From contig JBLMYQ010000041.1 in assembly GCA_050258375.1 (NCBI GenBank), positions 1 to 40,159 on the forward strand: a DNA stretch of 40,159 bases. The letters run 5' to 3'. Source of the stretch: JBLMYQ01 sp050258375 (GTDB lineage Bacteria; Bacillota; Clostridia; Acetivibrionales; UBA4821). This document shows positions 34,481-40,159 of the stretch, in pieces. How positions within the stretch are numbered: the first letter of the stretch is position 1; every line of letters starts with the position of its first letter. The translations under genes were made by a program, and so were the position numbers. The notes below the pieces were generated by a model, which had not been told where the DNA came from, searched no databases, and was given only the letters and a program-made list of their open reading frames with translations.

Positions 34481-34511
34481 TATAATTTTAAAAATATAAG
34501 ACCTGTTTTTC

Positions 34512-34540
34512 TTGACAAAAATATACTTTAAGCATAAAAT
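34512..34540 (+). promoter_or_regulatory. Promoter of the ylxM-ffh operon
   Basis: TTGACA at 34512-34517, 17-bp spacer, TAAAAT at 34535-34540; predicted start near 34547. Confidence 0.75.
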
Positions 34541-34581
34541 ATACAACTGTAAAGTAAAAATACTTTACAGTTGTATATTTT
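34536..34581. promoter_or_regulatory. Perfect 21-bp palindrome over the ylxM promoter and leader
   Basis: 34536-34556 is the exact reverse complement of 34561-34581, with loop AAAA. The left arm covers the -10 box and start site; the right arm ends where the ribosome binding site (TTTTGGAG) begins. It could be an operator, or, in the transcript starting near 34547, a 5'-terminal hairpin CTGTAAAGTA / TACTTTACAG. Confidence 0.75.
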
Positions 34582-34590
34582 GGAGTTATT

Positions 34591-34941
34591 ATGGAGAAGA
34601 ATATTGAAATTTGTTTACTTCTTGACTTTTATGGACAATTACTAACTAAAAGGCAGGAAGAAATATTAAAGCTCTATTTTGACGACGATTTAAGTTTGGC
34701 TGAAATAGCTGATGAATTGGGAATTACTCGACAGGGTGTGCATGACAACATAAAAAGGGCTGAAAAAACATTGCAGGACCTGGAAAGCCGATTAGGTATA
34801 ATCAGCAGATTTAAAGAGCATAAAAAAAGAATAAACGAGGCATTAAATCATATAAAAAATGCAAAAAAAAATATTGGAGAAAAAGCTTATAGTGAACTTA
34901 AGATTGTAGAAGAAATATTAAACAGCATTATTGATGATTAA
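34591..34941 (+). CDS. ylxM: YlxM family DNA-binding protein (SRP operon)
   Basis: 116 residues. The N-terminal half is a sigma-70 region 4-like helix-turn-helix (LTKRQEEILKLYFDDDLSLAEIADELGITRQGVHDNIKRAEKTL) and the rest is helical. YlxM is encoded with Ffh in Gram-positives and in streptococci modulates SRP assembly. ATG follows GGAG. It ends 15 bp before ffh and is the first gene after a promoter that carries a perfect palindrome, so self-regulation is a reasonable guess. Confidence 0.92.
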   Translation: MEKNIEICLLLDFYGQLLTKRQEEILKLYFDDDLSLAEIADELGITRQGVHDNIKRAEKTLQDLESRLGIISRFKEHKKRINEALNHIKNAKKNIGEKAYSELKIVEEILNSIIDD

Positions 34942-34956
34942 TGGCAGGTGATTATA

Positions 34957-36294
34957 GTGGTTTTTGAAGGTTTGGCATCAAAGTTGCAGGATGTAGTCAA
35001 AAAATTCAGAGGTAAAGGCAGAGTAACCGAAGCAGACATTAAGGAAATAATGCGTGAAATAAAGCTTGTACTGCTTGAAGCTGATGTTAATTTTAAGGTT
35101 GTTAAAGACTTTATAAGTACTGTTTCACAGAAAGCAGTAGGAAAGGATGTGCTTGAAAGTCTTACACCGGGGCAGCAGGTAATAAAGATTGTACATGATG
35201 AGCTTGTTGAATTGCTCGGAGGAACACAAAGCAAAATAACTTTCGCGCCAAGACCACCAACAATAATATTGATGGCAGGACTTCAAGGCTCTGGTAAGAC
35301 CACAACAAGCGGAAAGCTCGGAAGTTTCTTGAGAAAACAGGGCAAAAATCCTTTGCTTGCAGCATGTGATATTTATAGACCAGCGGCGGTAAAACAGCTG
35401 GAGGTTGTAGGCAGTCAGCTAAATATTCCGGTTTTTTCAGAGCCGCCGGGTAAAAGCGCGGTTCAAATTGCACAAAATGCGGTAAAATATGCAGATAATA
35501 ATGGAAATGATGTTGTTATAATAGATACAGCAGGTAGACTTCATATAGATGATGAGCTTATGAATGAGCTTATGGCAATTAAGGGGGCTGTTAAGCCACA
35601 TGAGATTCTTTTAGTGGTTGATGCAATGACAGGTCAGGATGCAGTAAACATTGCAGGCTCATTTAATGAAAAGCTTGGAATAGATGGAATTGTTTTGACC
35701 AAGCTGGATGGAGATACAAGAGGCGGAGCAGCATTATCAGTTAAGTCAGTAACAGGTAGACCAATAAAGTTTGCTGGTATGGGAGAAAAGCTTAACGATC
35801 TTGAGCCATTTTATCCTGATAGAATGGCATCCAGAATAATCGGAATGGGTGACGTGCTAAGCTTAATAGAAAAAGCACAGGATGCATTTGATGAAAAGAA
35901 AGCAATGGAGCTTGAAAAGAAAATGCGCAGCCAGCAATTTACCTTTGAAGATTTTCTGGACCAGCTTCAGCAAATGAAAAAGCTTGGACCGATGAATCAG
36001 ATTCTTGGTATGATTCCCGGTATATCTCAAAAAGATTTGAATGGTATTGATATAGATGAAAAGAAAATGGTTCATTATGAAGCAATGATTCAATCTATGA
36101 CCAAGAAGGAAAGAAATGACCCTTCAATTATTAATGCAAGCAGGAAAAAGAGAATAACTGAAGGAAGCGGCACCACGGTTCAGGAGCTTAACAAGCTTTT
36201 GAAGCAGTTTGAAGAAATGAAAAAAATGATGAAGCAGATGATGCAGATGCAAAAGGGCAAAAGGGGAATGTTTAAGCTGCCATTCATGAGATAA
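34957..36294 (+). CDS. ffh: Signal recognition particle protein Ffh
   Basis: 445 residues. With 4.5S/6S-like SRP RNA, Ffh binds signal sequences and delivers ribosomes to FtsY. The N domain (VFEGLASKLQDVVKKFRGKGRVTEADIKEIMREIKLALLEADVNFKVV-like start) is followed by the G domain with GLQGSGKTT at residues 108-116, DIYRPAAVKQL, DTAGRLHIDDEL and TKLDGDTRGGAALS. The Met-rich M domain runs from about 300 to the end (MNQILGMIPGI, then a KKMMKQMMQMQKGKRGMFKLPFM tail). GTG 34957 is preferred (AGGTG 6 bases upstream, MVFEGL start) over GTG 34948. Its TAA stop is the first triplet of a palindromic repeat. Confidence 0.96.
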   Translation: MVFEGLASKLQDVVKKFRGKGRVTEADIKEIMREIKLVLLEADVNFKVVKDFISTVSQKAVGKDVLESLTPGQQVIKIVHDELVELLGGTQSKITFAPRPPTIILMAGLQGSGKTTTSGKLGSFLRKQGKNPLLAACDIYRPAAVKQLEVVGSQLNIPVFSEPPGKSAVQIAQNAVKYADNNGNDVVIIDTAGRLHIDDELMNELMAIKGAVKPHEILLVVDAMTGQDAVNIAGSFNEKLGIDGIVLTKLDGDTRGGAALSVKSVTGRPIKFAGMGEKLNDLEPFYPDRMASRIIGMGDVLSLIEKAQDAFDEKKAMELEKKMRSQQFTFEDFLDQLQQMKKLGPMNQILGMIPGISQKDLNGIDIDEKKMVHYEAMIQSMTKKERNDPSIINASRKKRITEGSGTTVQELNKLLKQFEEMKKMMKQMMQMQKGKRGMFKLPFMR

Positions 36295-36335
36295 CTCACC
36301 CCTAGCCCCTCTCTTTATCAATAGAGGGGAAATAG
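36292..36335 (+). repeat. Palindromic repeat starting at the ffh stop codon
   Basis: TAACTCACCCCTAGCCCCTC opens the copy, and its TAA is the ffh stop. CCCCTCTCTTTATC then AATAGAGGGGAAATAG completes it. CCCCTCT pairs with AGAGGGG. Same family as 14086, 37031 and, more distantly, 11719. Confidence 0.8.
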
Positions 36336-36353
36336 TGGATTTGAGACCGAAGT

Positions 36354-36432
36354 GCAACGCAGTAATGCGAAGTTTATTACATATATAAAGGAAGAATCGT
36401 TAGAAGCAACGCAGTAATGCGAAGCTTATCAC
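36354..36432 (+). repeat. 27-bp direct repeat in the rpsP leader
   Basis: GCAACGCAGTAATGCGAAG begins both copies (36354-36380 and 36406-36432, 25 of 27 identical, 52-bp period). Each holds a small GCA..TGC dyad. AAGAATCGT (36392-36400) can pair with ACGATTCTT (36431-36439), enclosing the second copy just before the ribosome binding site. Confidence 0.7.
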
Positions 36433-36456
36433 GATTCTTAAAAGGAGGTGAGAAAA

Positions 36457-36696
36457 ATGGCTGTTAAGATGAGACTAAGAAGAATAGGTGCTAAAAAAGC
36501 TCCATTTTACAGAATTGTTATTGCGGATTCAAGATATCCTAGAGATGGAAGATTCATAGAGGAAATTGGAACATACAATCCAATGGTTGAACCTGCCGAA
36601 ATCAAAATTGATATGGAAAAAGCAGATAAATGGATTAAAAATGGCGCACAACCCACAGATACAGTTAAAGGGCTGCTTAAAAAAATAAGCAAATAA
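36457..36696 (+). CDS. rpsP: 30S ribosomal protein S16
   Basis: 79 residues. The whole S16 pattern is present: MAVKMRLRRIGAKKAPFYRIVIADSR, RDGRFIEEIGTYNP and KADKWIKNGAQPTDTVKGLLKK. ATG 36457 lies 6 bases after AAAGGAGGTG, one of the strongest ribosome binding sites in the window, as expected for a ribosomal gene. It lies in the standard ffh-rpsP-khpA-rimM-trmD order and is followed by a strong hairpin with a T-run. Confidence 0.97.
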   Translation: MAVKMRLRRIGAKKAPFYRIVIADSRYPRDGRFIEEIGTYNPMVEPAEIKIDMEKADKWIKNGAQPTDTVKGLLKKISK

Positions 36697-36712
36697 GCTT
36701 AAACTGGAATAG

Positions 36713-36773
36713 GCATTAAAGCTAGAGTATTATTAAGATAATTAATATTGTCTAGCTTCTTAACGCTTTTTTT
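36713..36773 (+). terminator. Attenuator or terminator between rpsP and khpA
   Basis: GC-TTAA-AGCTAGA (36713-36726) pairs with TCTAGCT-TTAA-GC (36751-36766) with one bulge and one mismatch, followed by seven T. Since khpA, rimM and trmD lie downstream without an obvious promoter, partial read-through is likely, giving more S16 than the rest. Confidence 0.75.
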
Positions 36774-36802
36774 CCGTATTATTGATATGGAGGATTTTTG
36801 AT

Positions 36803-37033
36803 ATGAAGGATTTGCTCGAGGTTATTGCCAAAGCTCTTGTTGACAGTCCAGAACAGGTAGAGGTAACAGAGAGAAAAAGCGACGATGCAATCAGACTTGA
36901 ATTAAAGGTTGCTCCTGATGAGGTCGGCAAGGTTATTGGTAAACAGGGGAAAATAGCAAAGGCTATAAGGACTCTTGTAAAAGCTAATGCAGTAAAAGAA
37001 AACAAAAAGGTTTATGTTGATATAAACCAATAA
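36803..37033 (+). CDS. khpA: KH domain RNA-binding protein KhpA
   Basis: 76 residues, a single KH domain with the GxxG loop as VGKVIGKQGKIAKAIRTLVKA. KhpA works with KhpB/Jag in binding small RNAs and mRNAs and influences envelope growth in Gram-positives. ATG 36803 has TGGAGGA 8 bases upstream. Its TAA stop forms the first triplet of a palindromic repeat. Order between rpsP and rimM is standard. Confidence 0.95.
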   Translation: MKDLLEVIAKALVDSPEQVEVTERKSDDAIRLELKVAPDEVGKVIGKQGKIAKAIRTLVKANAVKENKKVYVDINQ

Positions 37034-37080
37034 CTCACCCCCTATCCCCCTCTCTTTTTATATAGAAGGGGAACAAGTAG
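37031..37080 (+). repeat. Palindromic repeat starting at the khpA stop codon
   Basis: It opens TAACTCACCCCCTATCCCCC; TCTCTTTTTATATAGA and AGGGGAACAAGTAGG follow. CCCC(C)TCT pairs with AGA(A)GGGG. The repeat ends directly at the rimM ribosome binding site (TAGGAG). Confidence 0.8.
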
Positions 37081-37090
37081 GAGATTTTAG

Positions 37091-37606
37091 ATGATAGAAT
37101 ACCTTGAAATAGGTAAAATCATAAATACGCATGGAATTAAGGGAGAGCTTAAGGTTCTTCCTTTAACTGATGACCCTAAAAGATATAACAAGCTAAAGTT
37201 TCTTTTTGTTGACAATAAAGGTAGCTTTCAAAAATATGATGTTGAGTATGTAAAATATCATAAGAGCTTTGTTATTCTAAAACTCAGAGGTGTGGAGAGC
37301 ATGGAACAGGCAGAGCTGCTTAAAAACCATGTTCTCAAGGTACACCGTAAGGATGCGGTTAAACTGCCTGAAGGCAGTTACTTTATTTGCGATATAATAG
37401 GCATGACTGTTAAAGCTATATCAGGGCAAGAGCTTGGTTTGCTTGAAGATGTACTTAAAACAGGAAGCAATGATGTATATATTGTCAGAAAAGAAGGCAA
37501 GGAACTTTTGATACCTGCATTAAAAGCTGTAGTAAAAAGTATTGACTTGGAGTCAAAACAAATGCTGGTTGATTTGCCTGAGGGGATTATGGAAGATGAG
37601 GTTTGA
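37091..37606 (+). CDS. rimM: 16S rRNA processing protein RimM
   Basis: 171 residues. RimM binds S19 and helps the 30S head mature. The N-terminal barrel has GKIINTHGIKGELKVLPLTDDPKRY, and the C-terminal PRC-barrel has GSYFICDIIGMTV, NDVYIVRKEGKELLIPALKAVVKSID and MLVDLPEGIM. ATG follows TAGGAG, which lies at the edge of the preceding repeat. The last 11 bases overlap trmD, so the two are translationally coupled. Confidence 0.95.
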   Translation: MIEYLEIGKIINTHGIKGELKVLPLTDDPKRYNKLKFLFVDNKGSFQKYDVEYVKYHKSFVILKLRGVESMEQAELLKNHVLKVHRKDAVKLPEGSYFICDIIGMTVKAISGQELGLLEDVLKTGSNDVYIVRKEGKELLIPALKAVVKSIDLESKQMLVDLPEGIMEDEV

Positions 37607-38285
37607 TGTTTTAACATTATTTCCTGAGATGTTTGATATTACTTTAGGAGACAGCATAATCGGAAGAGCCAGACAAGCCGGGTTAATAGAGCTAAACACT
37701 GTGCAAATCAGGGATTTTGCATTAAACAAGCATAAATCAGTTGATGATTACCCTTATGGGGGCGGTCCCGGAATGGTTATGCAGGCACAGCCAATATATG
37801 ATGCGTATATGTCTGTTATTAAAGAGCTTGATTACAGACCAAGAGTAATATATATGACACCACAGGGGAAAACCTTTAATCAGGAAATGGCAAAAAGCTT
37901 AGCACAGGAAAAGCATTTGATAATATTATGTGGACATTATGAAGGAATTGACGAGAGAGTAATCGAAGAAATTGTAACCGATGAAATATCAATTGGAGAT
38001 TATGTGCTTACAGGTGGAGAATTACCAGCAATGGTTCTTATAGATTCAACAGGAAGACTTGTTCCGGGAGTATTGGCAGAAGGTTCATGTGAGCAGGAAT
38101 CATTCAGTCAGGGGTTGCTTGAATATCCGCAGTATACCAGACCTTCTGAATTTATGGGCAAACAGGTTCCGGAAGTTCTTTTGTCAGGACATCATGCTAA
38201 TATTGAAAAATGGAGACATGAGCAGGCACTTGAAAGAACAGCAAGGAAAAGACCTGAATTGCTTAAGGACAAGGCAAATACTTGA
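37596..38285 (+). CDS. trmD: tRNA (guanine-N1)-methyltransferase
   Basis: 229 residues. TrmD methylates G37 of tRNAs reading CNN codons and prevents frameshifting. Family blocks: MRFDVLTLFPEMF, DYPYGGGPGMVM, LCGHYEGIDERV, the trefoil-knot SAM site SIGDYVLTGGELPAMVLID, and EYPQYTRPSEF. ATG 37596 starts inside rimM; longer in-frame starts give a non-family N-terminus. The next gene in most genomes, rplS (L19), is not here; a terminator and a convergent gene follow. Confidence 0.96.
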   Translation: MRFDVLTLFPEMFDITLGDSIIGRARQAGLIELNTVQIRDFALNKHKSVDDYPYGGGPGMVMQAQPIYDAYMSVIKELDYRPRVIYMTPQGKTFNQEMAKSLAQEKHLIILCGHYEGIDERVIEEIVTDEISIGDYVLTGGELPAMVLIDSTGRLVPGVLAEGSCEQESFSQGLLEYPQYTRPSEFMGKQVPEVLLSGHHANIEKWRHEQALERTARKRPELLKDKANT

Positions 38286-38342
38286 ACAATTTAGTTTGCT
38301 TATTAACTTTAATTAGCGGAGCTATTATTTTCATAGAAAAGA

Positions 38343-38386
38343 TTAAAGCAGAATTCTTATTAGGAATTCTGCTTTAAAAATTATTT
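38343..38386. terminator. Bidirectional terminator between trmD and the convergent gene
   Basis: TTAAAGCAGAATTC (38343-38356) pairs perfectly over 14 bp with 38364-38377, loop TTATTAG. It is flanked by A/T-rich tracts on both sides, and the minus-strand stop codon follows 3 bases away. Confidence 0.8.
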
Positions 38387-38695
38387 TGGATAAATTTGCT
38401 TTACATATCCCTTATCGGAGTTTACAAACTCAATAACGGTATTATGAGCTGTTATCCAACCCGCAAGATAAATCCAGTCTTGCTCATCGAAAGAGCGGGA
38501 TGCTGTTTTTGCCTTGGCAAGCGCTTCTTCATAGTCTTTATCAGAGATAAGGTTTATACATAGCTCTGACCTTTCATGGTTAAGGTAGGAACGTATTTCT
38601 GCTAACACCTCTGATGTCTCACCGAGGTTGATTTCTGCTTTTAACTGGCTGATTGTCATGTGGGTAATTTCTTTAAGTCTGTTTTGATTTGTCAT
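38381..38695 (-). CDS. Small hypothetical soluble protein
   Basis: 104 residues if started at the ATG at 38695, which has AAAGGAG about 11 bases upstream; an upstream ATG at 38716 would overlap that site. The sequence is mostly helical and charged, with a conserved-looking end WIYLAGWITAHNTVIEFVNSDKGYVKQIYPK. No signal peptide, membrane segment or known motif. I do not recognise the family. It is alone on its strand, with a leader of roughly 140 nt that can fold (see 38738-38814). Confidence 0.65.
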   Translation of the reverse strand: MTNQNRLKEITHMTISQLKAEINLGETSEVLAEIRSYLNHERSELCINLISDKDYEEALAKAKTASRSFDEQDWIYLAGWITAHNTVIEFVNSDKGYVKQIYPK

Positions 38696-38737
38696 TTGTA
38701 ACACACTCCTTTTCATAATAAATTATTATTTATGAGC

Positions 38738-38845
38738 TGTTTCAGCTTTACAAGGATATATCCATTGTATTCTCAAGCCTTAAAAGAAAAGTATTTGAGG
38801 GGTTAGCTGAAACATAAAAATATTTAGCTTAATATTTTTATTATA
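38738..38845 (-). promoter_or_regulatory. Leader hairpin and -10 box of the small minus-strand gene
   Basis: TGTTTCAGCT (38738-38747) pairs perfectly with AGCTGAAACA (38805-38814), and inside it CTCAA (38772-38776) pairs with TTGAG (38795-38799). TATAAT on the minus strand at 38845-38840 could be the -10 box; the -35 is poor. Confidence 0.45.
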
Positions 38846-38935
38846 TCATTTAATGGAAGTTATTCCTATTAGAAGTTTGTAAAAGTATGAAAAATTTTTA
38901 TTTATATGAAGCATCAATTTGAATAAAAAAAATTA

Positions 38936-38965
38936 AAGGGTTACAGCCTCTCGGCTGTAACCCTT
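38936..38965 (-). terminator. tRNA-Leu terminator
   Basis: Bases 38953-38965 pair over 13 bp with 38936-38948, loop TCTC. On the minus strand the stem is followed by TTTAATTTTTTTTATTC-like T-rich sequence. Confidence 0.9.
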
Positions 38966-39051
38966 GGTGCGAGAAAGGGGACTTGAACCCCTACGTTATT
39001 GCTAACACTAGAACCTGAATCTAGCGCGTCTGCCAATTCCGCCACCCTCGC
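38965..39051 (-). tRNA. tRNA-Leu (anticodon CAG)
   Basis: 87 nt with encoded CCA. The acceptor GCGAGGG pairs with TTCTCGC (two G-U pairs), the D-arm has GGCGGAATTGGCAGAC, and the anticodon stem CTAGA / TCTAG holds the loop TTCAGGT with CAG at 39017-39015. A long class II variable arm (TGTTAGCAATAACGT) is followed by the T-arm AGGGG-TTCAAGT-CCCCT. It reads the codon CUG. Confidence 0.97.
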
Positions 39052-39071
39052 ATATCTGTATAACGGAGTTA

Positions 39072-39100
39072 ATTATACAAGAAAAAGTACTGCATTTCAA
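39072..39100 (-). promoter_or_regulatory. tRNA-Leu promoter
   Basis: On the minus strand TTGAAA (39100-39095), 17 bp, and TATAAT (39077-39072), about 20 bp before the mature tRNA. Confidence 0.75.
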
Positions 39101-39148
39101 TCATAAAACTAAAATAATTAATAATTCTATTGCTCTATTACTTGATTA

Positions 39149-39178
39149 TTGACAAACACTTTAATCATATTATATTAT
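39149..39178 (+). promoter_or_regulatory. Promoter of the riboswitch-metallopeptidase unit
   Basis: TTGACA at 39149-39154, with TATATT 16 bp or TATTAT 18 bp downstream (39171-39178). The predicted start near 39185 is about 20 nt before the aptamer. Confidence 0.65.
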
Positions 39179-39204
39179 ATTGTCATAAAGTTAATAAGCC
39201 ATTA

Positions 39205-39298
39205 GTTAAAAGGGAGTAGTTTTAATCCTCAACACCAACATCACGGCATATTAGATATGCTTGGCTTTGGGGGCCTACAGGGTAACGAGACTTTTAAC
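39205..39298 (+). ncRNA. yybP-ykoY type (manganese) riboswitch aptamer
   Basis: Stem P1 is GTTAAAAG (39205-39212) with CTTTTAAC (39291-39298). Directly inside are the class-typical loops: GGGAGTAG on the 5' side and GTAACGAGAC on the 3' side. The central arm has CCTC, CCA and the perfect hairpin GCATAT-TAG-ATATGC (39245-39260), then TGG and GGGG. The known class binds Mn2+ and usually switches on exporters. Identification is by remembered consensus, not by a covariance search. Confidence 0.72.
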
Positions 39299-39343
39299 AT
39301 GACCATAAATGAATGTGGTTGTGTTAAAGGTTTCGTTTTTTAT
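39291..39343 (+). terminator. Riboswitch expression platform (intrinsic terminator)
   Basis: CTTTTAACA (39291-39299) pairs with TGTTAAAGG (39322-39330); an inner ACCAT / ATGTGGT helix follows, and a TTTCGTTTTTT tract comes after. The left arm is the 3' strand of aptamer stem P1, so ligand-stabilised P1 and the terminator exclude each other, which predicts an ON switch. Confidence 0.75.
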
Positions 39344-39462
39344 TAAGTTTTTAAGGAGGTGGGTTGCTATTTGACATATAGGAAATATCTTATGAGTTTA
39401 TAGCTTAAAAAATAGAATATGGCGAGTCATTTGTCAAATAATTAAAGATGGAGGAATGAAAA

Positions 39463-40155
39463 ATGTTTTTTAATATCTATGATATCTTATTAGTTTTACC
39501 TGCAATGCTTATATCTTTTTATGCACAATACAAGGTGCAAAGTACATTTAAAAGAAATCTTGAACTAAGGGGAGAAAGAGGCTTTACCGGTGCGGATGTA
39601 GCCAGAAGAATGCTTGATGAAAATGGGTTGATGGATGTAGAGGTTCAGCCGGTTGAAGGATTCTTAAGCGACCATTATGATCCATCAAAAAAAGTCGTCA
39701 ACCTATCAAACGAAGTTTTTTATGGTAATTCAGTTGCTTCATTAGGTGTTGCGGCACATGAGGTTGGTCATGCAGTTCAGCACAGTAAAAACTATTTGCC
39801 ATTGTCCTTAAGGGCAAGTTTGGTTCCTATTGCAAACTTTGGATCATGGTTAGCTATGCCGCTGATTTTGTTAGGTGTATTCATAAAAGCATCAGGGCTA
39901 ATACTTTTTGGTGTTATCGCATTTTCATTAGCAGTAGCCTTCCAGATAGTTACCCTGCCTGTAGAATTTAATGCAAGCAGAAGAGCACTTGCAACATTAA
40001 GCAGCAATGGATTTATTTCTGAACGAGAATATGGTCCTACAAAGAAAGTATTAAGTGCAGCGGCATTGACATATGTTGCGGCAGCAGCTGTTGCAATAGC
40101 TCAATTGCTAAGCATGATTTTAAGTTTGCTAGGAACAAGCGGAGAAGACACCTAA
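39463..40155 (+). CDS. YugP-like membrane zinc metallopeptidase
   Basis: 230 residues, complete (stop at 40153-40155). ATG follows ATGGAGGAATG. An N-terminal membrane segment (residues 3-20) is followed by the domain with FTGADVARRMLDENGLMDVEV and HYDPSKKVVNLSNEVF. The zinc site HEVGH is at residues 99-103 (GVAAHEVGHAVQH). Later come three or four more hydrophobic segments (residues 120-165, 195-222) and EFNASRRAL, whose Glu may be the third ligand. The family of neutral zinc peptidases is widespread in Firmicutes but its substrate is unknown. Placing it under a Mn-type riboswitch suggests a link to metal stress or to the folding of membrane proteins; inferred. Confidence 0.88.
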   Translation: MFFNIYDILLVLPAMLISFYAQYKVQSTFKRNLELRGERGFTGADVARRMLDENGLMDVEVQPVEGFLSDHYDPSKKVVNLSNEVFYGNSVASLGVAAHEVGHAVQHSKNYLPLSLRASLVPIANFGSWLAMPLILLGVFIKASGLILFGVIAFSLAVAFQIVTLPVEFNASRRALATLSSNGFISEREYGPTKKVLSAAALTYVAAAAVAIAQLLSMILSLLGTSGEDT

Positions 40156-40159
40156 AATT

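Noticed and set aside
38059..38316. An 85-codon frame overlapping the end of trmD
   Set aside because: It is out of frame with a fully conserved trmD and has no family features.
39351..39403. A short peptide gene after AAGGAGGTG in the peptidase leader
   Set aside because: The only frames start inside the ribosome binding site or stop after a few codons.
1..40159. CRISPR arrays, transposase genes, prophage or toxin-antitoxin pairs
   Set aside because: No regularly spaced repeats, no transposase or phage motifs, and no paired small genes of known type were found on either strand.

Overview
The window is about 40 kb of low-GC chromosomal DNA from a Gram-positive anaerobe of the class Clostridia. 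This rests on strong AGGAGG ribosome binding sites, frequent TTG and GTG starts, SepF, YlmG and DivIVA division genes, Hfq downstream of MiaA, a CarD regulator, a firmicute-type SOS box at recA, and latent-endonuclease MutL. I cannot name the genus with confidence; a cellulolytic Ruminiclostridium/Acetivibrio-like lineage is only a guess. Almost all genes lie on the + strand; the exceptions are a Cys-rich secreted protein, a small unknown protein and a tRNA-Leu.

Layout. 1-2560: end of a WecG/TagA-type glycosyltransferase gene, a small membrane protein, mannose-1-phosphate guanylyltransferase and a half-size TauE-type permease. 2579-3339: terminator, then a divergent Cys-rich exported protein. 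3340-8432: a four-gene efflux unit (ABC ATPase, FtsX-type permease, HlyD/MacA-type adaptor, TetR regulator) with a TetR-like operator at its promoter. 8612-11528: glgB and carD. 11529-11967: repeat-rich spacer. 11968-24306: ispD-ispF-miaB-mutS, two paralogous lipoproteins, mutL-miaA-hfq. 24403-27894: HlyD-like membrane protein, YggS, SepF, YlmG, DivIVA. 28058-28819: 3D-domain protein. 28933-29121: a probable structured non-coding RNA. 29250-30919: SOS-controlled recA and recX. 31088-34480: GNAT acetyltransferase, S-adenosylhomocysteine hydrolase-type enzyme and SAH/MTA deaminase. 34591-38285: ylxM-ffh-rpsP-khpA-rimM-trmD. 38381-40155: unknown protein and tRNA-Leu(CAG) on the minus strand, then a yybP-ykoY (manganese)-type riboswitch ahead of a YugP-like zinc metallopeptidase.

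The gene content is mostly housekeeping: isoprenoid precursors feeding tRNA modification (ispD, ispF, miaA, miaB), mismatch repair, recombination, protein targeting, ribosome maturation and division. The unusual content lies between and occasionally inside genes. A palindromic GC-rich repeat family occurs in spacers and once in frame inside miaB. Two of its copies begin exactly at the stop codons of ffh and khpA. A second family forms a 112-bp inverted-repeat element between mutL and miaA. A multi-helix RNA sits upstream of recA, a perfect 21-bp palindrome overlaps the ylxM promoter, and a metal-type riboswitch precedes a protease gene. No CRISPR array, transposase, prophage or complete defence system was seen.
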